A stretch of DNA of 64,000 nt from Euwallacea fornicatus (lineage: Eukaryota; Arthropoda; Insecta; Coleoptera; Curculionidae): positions 1,178,001 through 1,242,000 of the forward strand of contig NC_089555.1 of assembly GCF_040115645.1 (NCBI RefSeq). The letters are read 5' to 3'. This document shows, piece after piece, positions 45,501-58,942 of the stretch; positions within the stretch are counted from its first letter, which is position 1, and every line of letters starts with the position of its first letter. The notes under the pieces were generated by a model that was given only the letters and a program-made list of their open reading frames with translations, did not search any database and was not told the origin of the DNA. Position numbers and translations under genes: made by a program.

Positions 45501-47542
45501 TTCAGAGACTCCTAGAGAGAAAAGTACCAGAGGTTATAGTTACACTTCCTTGGTGTGGCGGGTATTAAATTCTCTTGCCGAGAAAGGACAAGCGGAGGAT
45601 TTGGAGCGGTTGTTCGATACTTTGATTAAGAACGAACTTGCTGATGTTACAACGGTTACTTTAGGACCTTTGATTAAAGTTCACCTGATAAATAATGATT
45701 TGGACGCTGCATTGAAGAAATTTCAATGGTAAGGCAATTGTGATTTAATTTTGTATATATTCTGTTTGTATGCTTAGATTCAATTGTTTTTGGTATATAT
45801 AATTATGATTTTTAAGTATCTTTGGGTATCAGAAAAAAAAATTGTGTCAAATTTTCTTTAGGTGCGTAGAACAATACCAAGCAACCCCATGGAAAAACGA
45901 GTTGGTTTGCAAACTAATCGAAGTTGAAGATGCTGACAAACTCCAAAAACTTACTGATCTTAGTACTTTGGTACATGGAGAAATAAACAGTCTTTATGAT
46001 TTGGTGTTCGCATTCGTGGAATGCGGCCGAATCAGACAAGCACGCAAAATTCTAGAAACTCCCGGGCTTCAAAGCAGACCTCAGCGAATCAACAACGCCT
46101 GCGAAAGATTTCAACAAGAAGGATTGGTCAAGCCATTGGAAGGATTGAAAGACGCCACCAGGGACCTGAATCACATCGATCGCAGTGATATTTATTACCA
46201 GCTGCTGCTCAGTTATATTAAGCAAGATGATCCGGAGAAGAGCTTAGGATTATGGACGCAAATGCAGGAGGAAGATTTGGCCCCCACTGATCAATTCTTG
46301 TTGAAACTCGGCAGTTTCTTACAGGAGAAAGGTGAGTGTATACAAGCATTTTCGGAATTTCCCTAAAGTCGCTTTGCAGGTCATCAAGTACCTTTCGCGA
46401 TACCTCAACCTAAACTGAAGATAAAGCAGCGGCCTGTTCCTAAAGAATCGATTCCGCAAGCTGCTCCATCCCTGCCACGTTCCAGACAAACTATTTTCAG
46501 GCAAAATTTGGTTGAAGGTAAACTGAATGATTGCCTGCTGGCTTTCAGTAAAAGTCAGGACAGAGTTTCTGTGGCTGAAGTCTCACAGCTCATTGAGAGA
46601 CTTATACATCAGGATAGGCTCGACGATGCTGTTGGGGTCACTTTGGAATTAATCAATAAGGGCTCTTTCCCTATTCAGAAGATCTTCAGGTTAGATTTTG
46701 CTGATAATTTTTTATATGGATTTTAGAAGGCAAATTTCTTTAGGTTTTTACTAAATAAGGTTGCCGCGGCTGGTAGAGTGGACGATTTAAACAAAATTGG
46801 AAGCAAACTTAATACTGAGGTTAAACGAATGGTGTCCTTTGATAACAGGTTATGCCACGCTAATATAGTTGCTGGCAAAGTGGAAGATTATTTAGAGAAA
46901 CTGGAACAGGATATTGATAATGCATCCAGTGATAATTTGGAAAATATCAGCAGCCAGTTTCCGAGAGGGGGCGCCTATGGAATATTGGAGAAATATCCGG
47001 AATATTCCGATAAATGTGAGTGAGGACTTCATTATTTAAACGTTACCAACTTTTGTTCATTGATGTTTTATTTAGTTGAGAAAATTGCCATAAAATACGC
47101 CGCCAAAGGAATAGTGGGTCCACTAAATGTCCTATGGACGAAGTATTTCATCGACAACGTTCCTGAAAAGACCTCGCATTTGTGGCAAACTTACTTAAAA
47201 GACGCCCCCAGAATTATGTTCCAAAAAATCATTCACACAGCTAGAGAAACCCAAGATCAAGAACTAATAAAGCGACTTACAGACCACTTGAAAATCAGCA
47301 ATGTCACGCCGGGAGCCGTCGGCAATGCCTTCAGTTGCTATTTAGACGTTTTAGTGGCCAAAAACATGACAGATGAAGTTGTCGAGGTGTTTGAGAGGGC
47401 TTTGACGCAAGTACCTATAGATAACATCAACAGAACGGCAGTGCTACGGGTCAAAGAAGTTTATGAGAAGTTAGGAAAGCCTTTTGAACATCCCATTCCT
47501 AGTAAAAACAAGAGTACTGGACAAGAAAATGAGGAATTTTAG
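42515..47542 (+). CDS. bsf: leucine-rich PPR motif-containing protein, mitochondrial (LRPPRC / bicoid stability factor)
   Basis: Mitochondrial RNA-binding protein that stabilises mitochondrial mRNAs, generally with SLIRP. Ten exons (42515-42657, 42764-42933, 42985-43345, 43663-45027, 45187-45446, 45506-45728, 45862-46331, 46380-46689, 46744-47015, 47076-47542) sum to 1346 aa, close to LRPPRC and fly bsf. The ATG at 42515 is chosen because its frame gives a mitochondrial presequence (MASILRSSKFVRYIAGFARN) that continues into exon 2. PPR repeats are evident, for example NALLRVYLENEH, RVTYQRLISRYCQDGDIEGS, NVFNALIFGHSQAGDMNSA and DTYTTLLCGYARSGDMDKIN, with weaker ones through the rest. AATAAA is at 47589-47594. 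All junctions keep frame and no break is seen. Confidence 0.95.
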
Positions 47543-49223
47543 GGTTAAAGCACGTGATTATGATTTTTTCTAGTTTAAGACGTATATTAATAAAGTATTG
47601 TTTTGTTTTTTACAATGTTTTTGTTTTTACCCGACGATAATGTGTGTAGTAATATAACTAGTAAAAGATAACGGATGGTCATTAAAAAAAAGCCTCGCAA
47701 TAGACGGTCACCTACAAACGTCCGGCGTTGACTAAGCCGTTTGCTATTTACCATCAAAAACATCTAACAAAAGGACGACAGTTGATGAATTTATATAGGG
47801 TGTACCTTCGATATTATAAAGCCTGCTTGAGGTAAAAATTTAATTCACCACATTGCCAAAGACAGTTTATCAAGAAGTTGAAGAAATACTTGCCAAAGAT
47901 GTTATCTTGACTTAAATATTATACTCGGCGTTGGTTTTGCATTAATTAAATAGATGTCATATAATATTTTTCATGGTTTTAATTAAAGTCCTAGTGAAAT
48001 GAAAAAAGCTAAACTTAAATTTAAAATTCAATTAGTTTTTCCAAATTAGAAAATGTAAAAATTTTGAAGAATGTTTTGGAAAGGTCCACGAACTTGTCAC
48101 GGGTAGGAAAAAAGGAATCGCGTTGTATAGGGCGACTCAAAATAAATTCTTTTACAGTTAGGCACTAAGTCTAACTAAAATGCCTAAATCTGCTTAAAAT
48201 GCGTTTGTTTCAATAGAACACCCAGTGTGTTAACTTCTAATTTATTATATTTTACTTAAAGAGAGGAACCTCCCGTAAGTTTTACGATTTTCAGAATTCT
48301 TTTAACACGTTTTGATGCTAAAAAACAATACATTTTATCTATTGAAAAAACACATTAAAATATTTTAAGTCTGCACAACGTTCCTTCACCAGATTGTCGT
48401 GGATCACATTTTTTAAAAGAATTGTTGAACGATTTGCAATATTTACGGGTAAATTACAACTGTTCAAAGTATCTAGATGCGTAGTTCACCTGTCTATGCG
48501 CAATAATTGTTGTAATTTGCATCTTTGAGCACCAACCGACGCTCATAAATTGCGGTGGTACCGACGCGCCGTCGACCTTTCGGCAACTTTTACTTATGAC
48601 GCGTTGCCCGTGTTGATCGCTATATTGACGATTAGTCGAGTTTGTCGTATTTTATGTATGTATGTGTCTTATCGTGTCAGTGGGTTCTTCATCTGCTATC
48701 GTGAAATCGTCAATCGGTGCGGATGATAACGCGGAATTTTTCACCCTCGTTTCATAATCGCGTTTTCATTCAACTTCGAAGAGTGAAAGAAAAAGTAACA
48801 GGTTAGTTGGGGTTGTAACTTTTTTTTAATCTGGAGCGATACACAGAAAAAAGAATTATAACGAGGAAATTTTTGTCATGGAATTTCAGGTGCTTTTGTG
48901 CTCTTAAACCGTGAAAGGTAAATTAGCTTTATTAACACACCAAGAAAATTTACGGCTTTTCCTTAAAGAATGTTAAAGTGACTGGTTCATCTGGTGCGTT
49001 TATGGTGATAACATGAAAAAGCGCTTTTCTCATATTTATAGAAGTAACTGTGCACTTATTCATAGTTTTCCTTCTGAAAACAGTTTCGTTGGTGCGAAAT
49101 TCTTATTAATTATCACGTTTCCCTCTAAATTTAGCGCATTGTAATATTTCTCACAATTTCCGCAAACGAAATAACCGGAACAATTATTTGCTAAAAAAAA
49201 AATTAATTTTGTAGATTCGCAAT
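47543..49223. promoter_or_regulatory. LRPPRC 3' end and upstream region of the first SLC36 gene
   Basis: The distal part (about 48530-48740) is CpG-containing and may be a promoter. A donor-like AACAG/GTTAGT at 48801/48802 and an acceptor GTAG at 49211-49214 suggest a noncoding first exon ending near 48801 that splices to the exon with the ATG. No coding frame seen. Confidence 0.45.
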
Positions 49224-52200
49224 ATGGCATTGGAAAAAAAGGAAAAATACCCGTCTACCTTCACTATCGACAATTTTAGTTCTACGTAAGTTAACGGCCC
49301 TGTTCGCTGTTTTTTTAGTAATTCAAGCTTTTGTTAATATTCAGAGCGACCTTAGCCAACAACGACCAAATAAAGGTCCCTATTGGACATGGTCTTCAGG
49401 AAAAAGGAGAGGAGCCAGTTTACGACCCCTACGAGCACCGCAATCTTGAACACCCAAACAGGTAATTAACCGCCACCAGGTAAATTATTTAGACCACGGT
49501 TAATAAGACGTTTCTAACTTATCTATGCTGCGCAGATATAACAATCCTGCGTTTTCGTTGCAGTTTTTCAGGCGCCCTAATCCATCTCCTGAAAAGTTCC
49601 CTGGGCACGGGAATTCTTGCCATTCCCAGGGCGTTCAAGAGCGCTGGGTTACTGGTGGGACTTTTCGGGACGGTTATCATAGGAATTTTGTGCACGCACA
49701 CCATTCATATCCTGGTAAGAATTTTTTAAGTGTAAATAGAATTTGTATGAGTGCCAAACATAGTTTATGACTTAGCTATGATTACGGGAATCCTCGTTAT
49801 TATTATCTTGTAAAGTACCTAGATGACCTTCAATAGTCATTTAAACCGCAGCAAAGAAGGTTACGTAAGTTTGTGTTATTATTAGTATGTATGTATCCTT
49901 TTTATAAGGTGATTTTTTTCTTCACTAAAAAAGTACTGAAAGATGAGGTCATTTTGAGAAAAGAATTGCATATAGATATATGTCTGATTTCAATTATTTA
50001 AGGATTTAGAGGATTTCAAAGCTTTCTGCATATCACCTATTTATTACACAAATTATGTTAATGTAACGCTTCAGTTTCATGGCCTCCGCAATCCTTCGAC
50101 TTAAATCCTTTGGATTTCTATTTTGTGGGGTCACATGAAACAAATTGTGTACCAGGAGACAATTAAGGCAACAGAGCAGTTAGATAGAATACAGATGGTT
50201 GCTGCTGATGTAAAAAATCGTCCAGATAAGTTGATTAGGGTGAAAAATTCATTACCTCATCGTTGTGAAGCACATATTCCTGCATAAGGAGAACATTTTA
50301 CTTTCAACTTCCTCATTTGTGTAATCTTTAGAGGCACCCAGGTAACATGCGGAAAACTTTGAGGTCCCCTAAATCTGCCTTTATTGAGTGAAATCCGGCA
50401 TATGTCTGTATGAAGTTTTTTCTTAAAATGATTTTACCTGTCATCTGCCTCACGTTGTCGGTGAGCAAAAATCATCTCGTGCTTTAATGGAAAATGAGTA
50501 ATGGACGCTGAAAAACGGACAATGGAAAGTGGATCATGGAAATAAATATTAAAGTGCTCAGTGGCATTTGTAAGACTATTAATTTTTTTTAATGCATTAT
50601 TTGATTCGGAAGAAGAGTATTGTAATGCTGAATGCCCTTTCTCATTACACGCTTAAACAATCGAAAATGAAAAAATCTCGTTTCTTGCCCGGTTCGATCT
50701 TAACGATTATACTTTCATTCATCCATTTCACGCATTATGCGGAAATCTTTACATACCTGATATGAATTATGTACTAATGATTATTGGCATCAAATGCCGC
50801 CAATCAATTTCTCATAGAGGCACGTTTTCGGTTTATCTAAGCAGCGTGCACATGTAAAAAACGACAGTTATCGTAGCCGTGTTCTCATTTTTCATTGTTT
50901 AGAAAACGATTTGCTCAAATTCCGGTAAGATTTAATTTGCGCATTTCAATGGTATCATAAAGATTAATAATTTTAGCTTCATTGTCCTCGGAGCAATAAA
51001 AGAAAACGTGTTTACCTTTGTCTCTTATTATAATGTTACTAAGGCTCCTCGTGTTGACCAATGCGTGGATACACAAGAAATGGAACATTAGTTTCTGTCT
51101 TGTGAGTATCTGTCCAAAAATTATGAGTCAGTGCCTCACGTGGGTGGATTTTAATGCTTACCAAACCCGAAATTTGACGAGGGTATGATCGAAGCAAGAA
51201 GACTGCATCGGTGCATCAACAAATAGCATTGAGTCTGTTCTGAAATTCACCTGAATGTCACCTTGGACGAGTTTTTTGCAAATGCACCTGACATATGTTG
51301 AATCGGGGTCCGAAGAATGACTCTCATTACATTAATTAGGCCCTGGATTTTCCTTAATGCGCATTCTTTGAATTTAGGTGCGAGCGTCCCATAAGGTATG
51401 TGCAAGGTCCAAAATCCCCAGTTTGGGGTTTGCGAACACCGCTGAAGAGGTTTTTAAGCAGGGACCTAAGCCTTTGAGGAGTTGGTCAAGATTTGCCAAG
51501 TAAGTGAAATATTCGCTGGTTTCAGAATTTTATGCAATGAGAGACGCTAAGACTCTACTTTTTTCCATCGATCACCCTGTAGGTTGTTGACTTTTGTGAG
51601 CGTACCAATGAAAAGAAACGGTCCCTTAATAGAGTTTTCGAACTATTTGCGCCTTCACAAACCCACGCAGCTTTGGATGTTTGCCGCCACGTCCGGGATG
51701 CGAAAACTCCCCTTTTCATAGAACACCCTGTATATTATGCAATGTCATAATTTTAAAAATAGTTCAATCTATGCAAAGGCTGATAATCGTCGCAATTTCC
51801 TTGAAAAATGCTGATTTCTTTAAACCTACATTGCACAGTTTTTACCTCACTTATGTATATCGTAACTTAACCGATACTGGTAATTACCGGGTAAGTACTT
51901 GAATTTAGGCCTTGTGGAACCTTACAGTAATTGCAGTGAAAGGCACACAGAGTGACGCAAAAGGTTTCAAAGTTAATGCAATGCTTCCTTATACCCATGT
52001 AAATAGTTTGGCAACAAAATTGCTCATTGTTTGAAGCAGGCTTCTAAGAGCGAAAACGACGGCATTTCAATAGCAATTGCACAATGGAAGTTGCAGTTAA
52101 TTATGATTCCAGCAAGGCTCCATTGCACAATATCGTCCCGATGATGTGAATTTCCATTGACCCTAAATTTCCCTTCTTCAGAGATATTTTTTGTATTCCA

Positions 52201-55200
52201 ATAGGGGAAAAGTCCCACATGCGCAGGCATCATGCAGGCGTATCAAATGGGGGCTTTTTTGCCTTGCAATCGCCCGTTCATTAGGAATTTAGGCTTGCCA
52301 AACAACGTATTAAAATTTATGTAAGGCTTATTAAAAATTGATTGTGTATCAGCCTTGAGCAGGTCTGTGAATGAAGCCCATTACCTTCACCGGATCCGAC
52401 AGTGATGTCGACATTCAGCAATTTGTCCCCATTAGTTAACAGTATAGTACGTATTTCAGATACAAATCTGTGTTTTCAATAGACGAATAATCCATCGCTG
52501 ATTAGTTGTTTTGCATCTATCGCTAGTAGACACGTTCAGCGTTGCCTAGTAGCAATTGCTTCTCAGAATTATCTATTCTTCTCTGCAGCCCACAATAATC
52601 ACGGTCTCCTGCGAGCTCGAGTATCGGCCTTCGTGCCTTCGAAAAATCATGTTTTTCTCGATCTAATACTTTTTAAATAAATACCGAATAAATAAATATT
52701 AAATAAATTAGAAATGCCCGACCAACAACTCGTATAAATATAAACAAACACCATCATAAACATAACAACCAGGATATAACAGGTTGTGTGCCATTGATGT
52801 CCAGAACACGTATTTAATGTCCGAAATTAATTCCCCGAGCCATTTTCTAGTTGAATTTTAATCAGTTTAACCGCTAAACAAATGGACAACTGAAAAGCGT
52901 GATATGGGCCTTGAATGGCCAGTATTGGTCAGTTTGATAGGCCTGACCTCATCGTAAGGTTCCGGATTTTAGAGCTGCGTATTTATTATACGAATGGAAA
53001 TAACGCTGAGAATTAAAGGCAAAGAACCTTGCGCTTTGTCATTGGTATTTTGCAAGAACCTTGCAGCTACAATAGCAATTCGCTATCTTGCTTGGCGGTC
53101 TTTGAATTAAATCTTTTTATTGAATTTCTCGAGTTAAGTAATAAGGATTAATTATGCTTATTAGTTTCGCTTGACTTAACGAGGATTTAATGGAATAATG
53201 CGTATTATAACGCGAAGTTTTAACGCAATTTTAATTACGCACATTACAACTGGGGCGTTGTTATGAAATATGTTATGGGAAATTAAAATTGCAGTAGTAA
53301 TTACGCGACTAATGATTTAAATGATTCGCCGCAGACGTCTATTGATACCATATTCAATGATATACTGATGGAGTGCACATAATGCAAAACATCCCATTTC
53401 TAAGGCGTAAAGGCAATTTTATCAAAAACCGTGTTAAAAGCACTGAACAGTGGTTTTATGTATTGACCAATTTAACTTGAATGCCACGAGAGATGGGCAC
53501 AGGTACTGCTATAAAAAATTAACCTTAATGCCTCACAGAACATACTAAATATGTTTAGTTGTGGGGAAGCATAAGGATTGTCCTTTGCGATTGGCAAGAC
53601 CCTAATAGCTAACAGTATACAGGGGGCGCCTTGGCAAAAACCGAGACAGTAAAACTTGGTGAAAACTTTTTTCAAACATTCTCAATGAATGATGAAGACT
53701 CAAATAACTCGAAAACTATATTAAGGAGTTGTTTCGCTTCATTGATACGTTGATAAAACTTAATAGTACCACGTCATCAATGGAAAGGAATCGAGTTTCC
53801 GAGACTTAAAAAGAATCATGATGAAGCTCCCTTAAAAAGAATTGAAAGGGTTTTTTGATTAGTCTTTTGATTATTCGTAACTAAGAGAGATGCGCGGCTG
53901 TAGATGTTTTTATAGGTAGATTAACCTAGATGAGTTGCACGTCCAAAATATACAAGGTATTGTACAGAAAAAAAAAGAGTTTTTTCTGTAATTCCCAGGA
54001 TTTTTAGCGAATCACGTCAAAACATATGTGTCACTGTATTTCCCCAATCTTCTCCATTCAAACAATATTTCTCTCACTTAATTTCAGAAACTTCGTGGAG
54101 ATAGCCCTGATACTGACCTACTACTGTGGAAATGCGGTTTACATCGTTTTTATTACTGTCTCAATGACGAAGGTAATTAATATTAAAATTAATTTCAATA
54201 ATAATTGTAGCCGCAACCTTTAACTACCTTTCGCAATATGCACCAAACTTGAGCAATAATTCCTTGAAATTTTCAGCTTTTCTCTTATTATTTCCCCGAA
54301 ACGGCCTCATGGGATCAATACTTCAAGCTCATGATCCTGGTACCGTTGATTTTGTGTTGCCAAGTGAGGGAACTCAAGCATTTAGTCCCATTTTCCTTCC
54401 TCGCCAACAGCATGATGGTCATAGCTTTCGGAATCACACTCTATTACATATTTTCAGGGATTACTGAAGTAAAGGTCTCCGACAGGAAAATCTTTACGGG
54501 ATTTGAAGGTAAAACACCAATCAATGGGTTCAGTTTCTCATCTTGGGTTTTCACAGGAATTCCCTCCTTCTTTAGCACAGTGCTCTTCGCAATGGAGGGA
54601 ATTGGTACCATAATGCCCGTGGAGAATTCCATGGTGGAGCGCAGATTCCTGGGCTGCTCGGGAGTTTTAAATTCTGCAATGACTGCTGTGATATGTCTGT
54701 ACACAGCTATCGGGTTTTTCGGGTATTACCGATATGGGGAAGCTACTGATGCTACAATTACGAAGAATTTACCTTCAGATGAGATGTAAGTCACACAACT
54801 AGGTGCGCTGAATTGCTATGTGACATAAATTATATTCTGACTTCCTAACAATACTCTAGAGAAACAATTATTAGTTTTTTTTGCGTAATCGCTGCCTGTG
54901 GCACATTCCTTAACGCCAAGTTTCATCAAAATCGAGACTACTGCTTGTACTTTCTTTGCTTAAACCGCGGAGAAAGAGAAACAATGGAGATTTTTTTTCA
55001 GTGTTGACTTTAGTTTGAACGCAAATATATTATGTAACTGCATCTTGTAGTCTAGAGATTGCTTATAAACCAAGGTTTCAACGATGGAATGATCATAAAT
55101 AAAATATGTTGTAACGCTTTGGAAACGGTTTTTTCGTTTTTGATTAACTGAAGTTTTTTAAATAAGTTTTTAAAAGTCAAATCCTTATAGAAATATCCAT

Positions 55201-56229
55201 TCACCATATTGTCGAGAAAAGCACTATTTGTGGTATTTGTTTTTGCAGGTGTGCTCAGGGGTCGAGTTGAAACCTATGTATGTTCCTACATGAACGAGTA
55301 ATTGTTAAAAGATTTGCCTTTTCATGGCCTTTTGAATGGTATAAACCACTAGCTTCTACCGTTTTCGATATATTGTTGTTTCAGTGAAAGGAATACCTCC
55401 ATATGCGTTCCGGTTAATGGATATATGAGAAGTTTTTAAGTGCAATCATGATAATTTAGTGTTATTATTCGGCGAGAAAATATTCTTACGTATTAATTTA
55501 AATAAGCGACTTATAAAGGTGTTAAGAAGAGAATTTTCCGTAATTAGTGTCTTTATTGGCTAAGGAGCTATGTACTATAGTGAACCTAGCAATTAATCCA
55601 CTTTTCAGATTATTTATTATGGAGTGGGGATTATAGAAATAGGTCTTTATAGAATGTAGACGAGTGGCCTACAGGAATGATGGTGACAGCTTTAATTATA
55701 ATATATATAATGAGCATCCACCATATCATCCAGATGCATTATAACGCGATTTAATTGCATATATTTTTAGACCCGCTCAGGTGGTCCAGGCCAGCATATC
55801 AATCGCAGTCTTCTTCACTTTTATGCTCCAATTCTACGTTCCTCTAGAAATTACTTGGAACAGAATCAAGCACCGAATTCCAGAGAACCGGCACAACGTC
55901 TCCCAAATTCTGCTTCGAACCGGCCTGGTAATATTCGTGACAGGTAATCAAGTTGCTCCTCATTACTTGATAAACTCTCATAATAACCTTGATCATCAGG
56001 TATCGCCGCTGCTGGTGGTGAGCACCTTGGAGGCCTAATTGACTTAGTAGGAGCAATCTTCTTCTCCACTTTAGGTCTCTTTGTGCCAGCTTTAATTGAA
56101 ATAATCGTGGATTGGGAGGAAGGTTGGGGAAAGTACAACTGGAGGCTCATAAAAGACGTTTTGATCATGATCCTGGCCTTGTTCGGCCTCGTTTCGGGTA
56201 GCTACTATGCGGTATTAGAGATGAAGTGA
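49224..56229 (+). CDS. path: proton-coupled amino acid transporter, SLC36 family (pathetic-like), copy 1
   Basis: Multi-pass amino acid transporter of the Aa_trans superfamily, likely lysosomal or plasma membrane. Nine exons (49224-49285, 49345-49461, 49564-49714, 51378-51499, 54088-54172, 54277-54508, 54557-54785, 55771-55943, 56000-56229) give 466 aa, typical for SLC36. Family landmarks: HLLKSSLGTGILAIPRAFKSAG (TM1), VRELKHLVPFSF, the motif AMEGIGTIMPVENSM, AIGFFGYYRYG, and a C-terminal DWEEGWGKYNWR followed by the last membrane segment. The start is the first ATG of the open exon, and a leader splice acceptor lies just upstream. Introns 3 and 4 are long (1.7 and 2.6 kb). The 48-bp intron 54509-54556 has no stop and is a multiple of three. 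AATAAA is at 56401-56406. A paralog follows directly. Confidence 0.95.
49715..51377 (+). other. intron 3 of SLC36 copy 1
   Basis: A 1.66-kb intron. It contains a decayed transposase fragment at about 50072-50310 (listed separately) and otherwise AT-rich DNA with no element I can name. Confidence 0.6.
50072..50310 (+). mobile_element. degenerate DDE-transposase C-terminal fragment
   Basis: Reading across frames on the plus strand gives pieces like WPPQSFDLNPLDFYF, then HMKQIVYQETIKATEQLDRI and a His/Cys-containing tail, the layout of the third-Asp region and C-terminus of Tc1/mariner-related transposases (WPxRSPDLNPLDFxLWG ... LKxxVY). Frameshifts and stops interrupt it and no inverted termini were found. 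It is an old, inactive remnant inside an intron. Confidence 0.7.
51500..54087 (+). other. intron 4 of SLC36 copy 1
   Basis: A 2.6-kb intron. At 51724-51740 the motif CACCCTGTATATTATGC looks like a transposon terminus and recurs at 61668-61684. Small open frames (for example 52024-52233, 53472-53675) show no family resemblance. Nothing else supported. Confidence 0.55.
54786..55770 (+). other. intron 7 of SLC36 copy 1
   Basis: 985 bases, AT-rich, no element seen. The paralogous intron in copy 2 is only 55 bases, so this one has expanded or the other has shrunk. Confidence 0.6.
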
Positions 56230-57076
56230 TATTAAAATTACTAAGTTATTTTAATGCTGTGATATTTTTTACATGTTAAAGTAGGTTGTATTGTTTATGA
56301 CAAAAGGATTTTGCCATGTTAAGATTTTTTCCTAGAGAGGTGTTTGTGGCGCCGTGCAAGTAAGATGATTATTGTTTTAGAACTAATTTAGAGATTAACC
56401 AATAAAGTTTAAGTATTTTATGTTAATTTCCCTTCATTTTTGGGGATTTGTTATATTTCAAGTTCAATATAGAGCAAGTAAAGCGAAGATTTTTAACTGA
56501 GGATACAAATAAATTTTAGTTTTAATGAGAAATTTGGGTAAGCATGATTGGCAGTATTTTGGTTCCATTTCATATAAGTGTACTGTGAAGTGGGTGGAGA
56601 TATGTAGATAATTTCAATTGCGTCGTGATTTTAATCACTAATCACAATTGATTGCGTTAACATACGTTGACTAATTGCCATTGAATCTCCAATTCAAGGA
56701 AACCGCAAAATCTACAGCTCCAAATTTGGACAAATTTTCTCTCAAAGCCCTGGGGATACGAATACTAGTACCCAATAAGGTTTTTACTGTGTGCAGGAGG
56801 AGTTTCCATTGGGAAGTTACACATGGTTTTATCTCTGATCATGGGCAGATATAACGGTATGGGATAAGGATCAATTGGCAGCGATTAGATTGCCTGTAGA
56901 TCGCTCATTCTATGGTTAACCTAAACCTTGCTGCTAATTGTAGAAAACAATACGTACTTACAATAGACCGGATTGCCTTAACTTCTTTATGAGTCTATTG
57001 AATTCACTATCGCAGCTAAGATAAGCGCGCATTTGTACTTTGTTTGTCGAAGATTTACAGTTATGATTTACTTACC
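56230..57076. other. spacer between the tandem SLC36 genes
   Basis: 847 bases with the copy 1 3' UTR (AATAAA 56401-56406) and the copy 2 promoter. No coding potential. Confidence 0.5.
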
Positions 57077-58942
57077 ATGGAAGTCGCAGAGAGACCCAAA
57101 GATCCAGGTTTAGCTACTTCCCTGAATGATTTTAACTCAACGTAAGTTCCTAAATCGAGCTAAGAAAGTTGTTATTATTATCTGTTTAGGTGGACTTTAA
57201 TTAAAGAACAGGATTATCACTTCACAGCAGCTTCTGGCAGGGAAGAAATCAAGCCTGACTACAACCCCTATGAACATAGACAAGTCGAACATCCCAATGG
57301 GTGAATACATTAATCCTTTTTTTTTCTAATAAAATTAGGCTTTTTTTAGCTATTTGAGTGCTTTTCTGCACATCGCTAAAATTTCCCTGGGTACTGGCAT
57401 TCTCGCCATTCCCAGGGCTTTTAAGAGCGCAGGGCTGGTGGTAGGCTTTATAGGGACTATATTGGTGGGTCTGCTATGCACACATGCCATCCACATATTA
57501 GTGAGTAGAATTTTCGAATTTTAGAGATTCTCATTAAAGATATGTTCTCCTTGGAAAGGTAAAAGCTTCGCAGAAAGTTTGTCGGAAAACCAGGACTCCT
57601 AGTTTAGGTTTTGCGGATACTGCTGAAGGGGTGTTCAAGCTTGGTCCTAATGCGTTAAGGAGACATTCTCGATTTGCCAAGTAAGTAAACAGTTTATGCC
57701 TTTAAAGTACTGAAGAATCTTTTTTTCGTACAGAATATTCGTAGAAGCCAGTTTGTTCTCAGTGCACTTTCTTGCATGTTCAGTATATTTGGTCTTTATC
57801 TCAATCAGTCTCACAGAGGTAAAACGTCCATGATTTGCCTTTAATCCACCAAAATACCGTTATTCCAGCTTTTTTCGACCCATTTTCCTATAGTGAACAC
57901 ATGGGACATCTACATCTTCAAGCTAATTATTCTGGCGCCTCTTCTGATTTGCGGTCAAGTGAGGGAGCTCAAGCACTTAGTTCCTTTTTCCTTTATAGCC
58001 AATATGATGCTTTTGGTCACTTTCGCAACGACTGGCTACTACCTCTTTTCAGAAATTGACAAGGTTGATATCAGAGAAAGAAATATGGTTACCACCTTTT
58101 CAGGTATTTATACTACACAATTTTTTATTTTTTTATATAATTTATTAATAATTTTTTTTAATGTTTTAATTCTTTTTTTATATATTTCATTACGCATTAG
58201 GCATTCCCTCATTCTTGAGCACTGTCCTGTTCTCTATGGAGGGCATAGGTACAATAATGCCCGTGGAGAATTCTATGGTCACCCCCAGTTTCATAGGTTG
58301 TTTCGGAGTCTTAAATTCCGCCATGACCGTTATTATAACCCTCTACACCGCTATTGGATTCTTTGGATACTACAAGTTTGGGGAAAAAACTGAGGCTACC
58401 ATCACTGCCAGTTTACCAAGAAATCAGATGTAAATTATCATAATATATTTGTGCGTTTAGTCACTTCCATGCGATGAAATGTAGAGTTGCAGAAGTAGCC
58501 CAAGGGGCCATTGCTATAGCCGTCTTCTTTTCATTTATGCTCGTCTTTTATGTGCCTGTGGACATCGTTTGGAGTTACATAAAGCATAGAATTTCCAAAT
58601 CTAGATGGAATATTAGTCAAATTATACTGAGATGTACGATGATTTTAACTATCACAGGTAGACAGTTAGGAAATCTAGCATTTAAGAATAAAAAAATATT
58701 CTTTTATAGGAATTGCCATTGCCGGAGGGCAAAATTTGGGTCAATTAATCGATTTAGTGGGGGCAATATTCCTATCCACCCTGGGTCTCTTCGTTCCAGC
58801 TTTCCTGGATTTGATCGTGGATTGGGATGAAGGTTGGGGAGCCTACAACTGGAGACTGTTCAAAGATTTAGTCGTGATGGCCTTCGCCATATTTGGCCTT
58901 GTTTCTGGGGTGTTTTGTGCGATTCAAGGCTTTATCGGATAG
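57077..58942 (+). CDS. proton-coupled amino acid transporter, SLC36 family (pathetic-like), copy 2
   Basis: Tandem paralog of the preceding gene, 467 aa in nine exons: 57077-57141, 57190-57300, 57350-57500, 57559-57680, 57734-57818, 57869-58103, 58201-58429, 58485-58657 and 58710-58942. Exons 3, 4, 5, 7 and 8 have exactly the same lengths as in copy 1 (151, 122, 85, 229, 173). The same landmarks are present: HIAKISLGTGILAIPRAFKSAG, VRELKHLVPFSF, SMEGIGTIMPVENSM, AIGFFGYYKFG and DWDEGWGAYNWR. The N-terminal 60 residues and the exon 5 membrane segment (EASLFSVHFLACSVYLVF) differ most. All introns are short (48-97 bp) and the gene is intact. AATAAA is at 59137-59142. Substrate is unknown; divergence suggests some specialisation. 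Confidence 0.95.

Noticed and set aside
54509..54556. Coding status of the 48-bp segment in SLC36 copy 1
   Set aside because: It is open, but the paralog has an intron at the same place and family alignment is better without the 16 residues, so it was treated as an intron.
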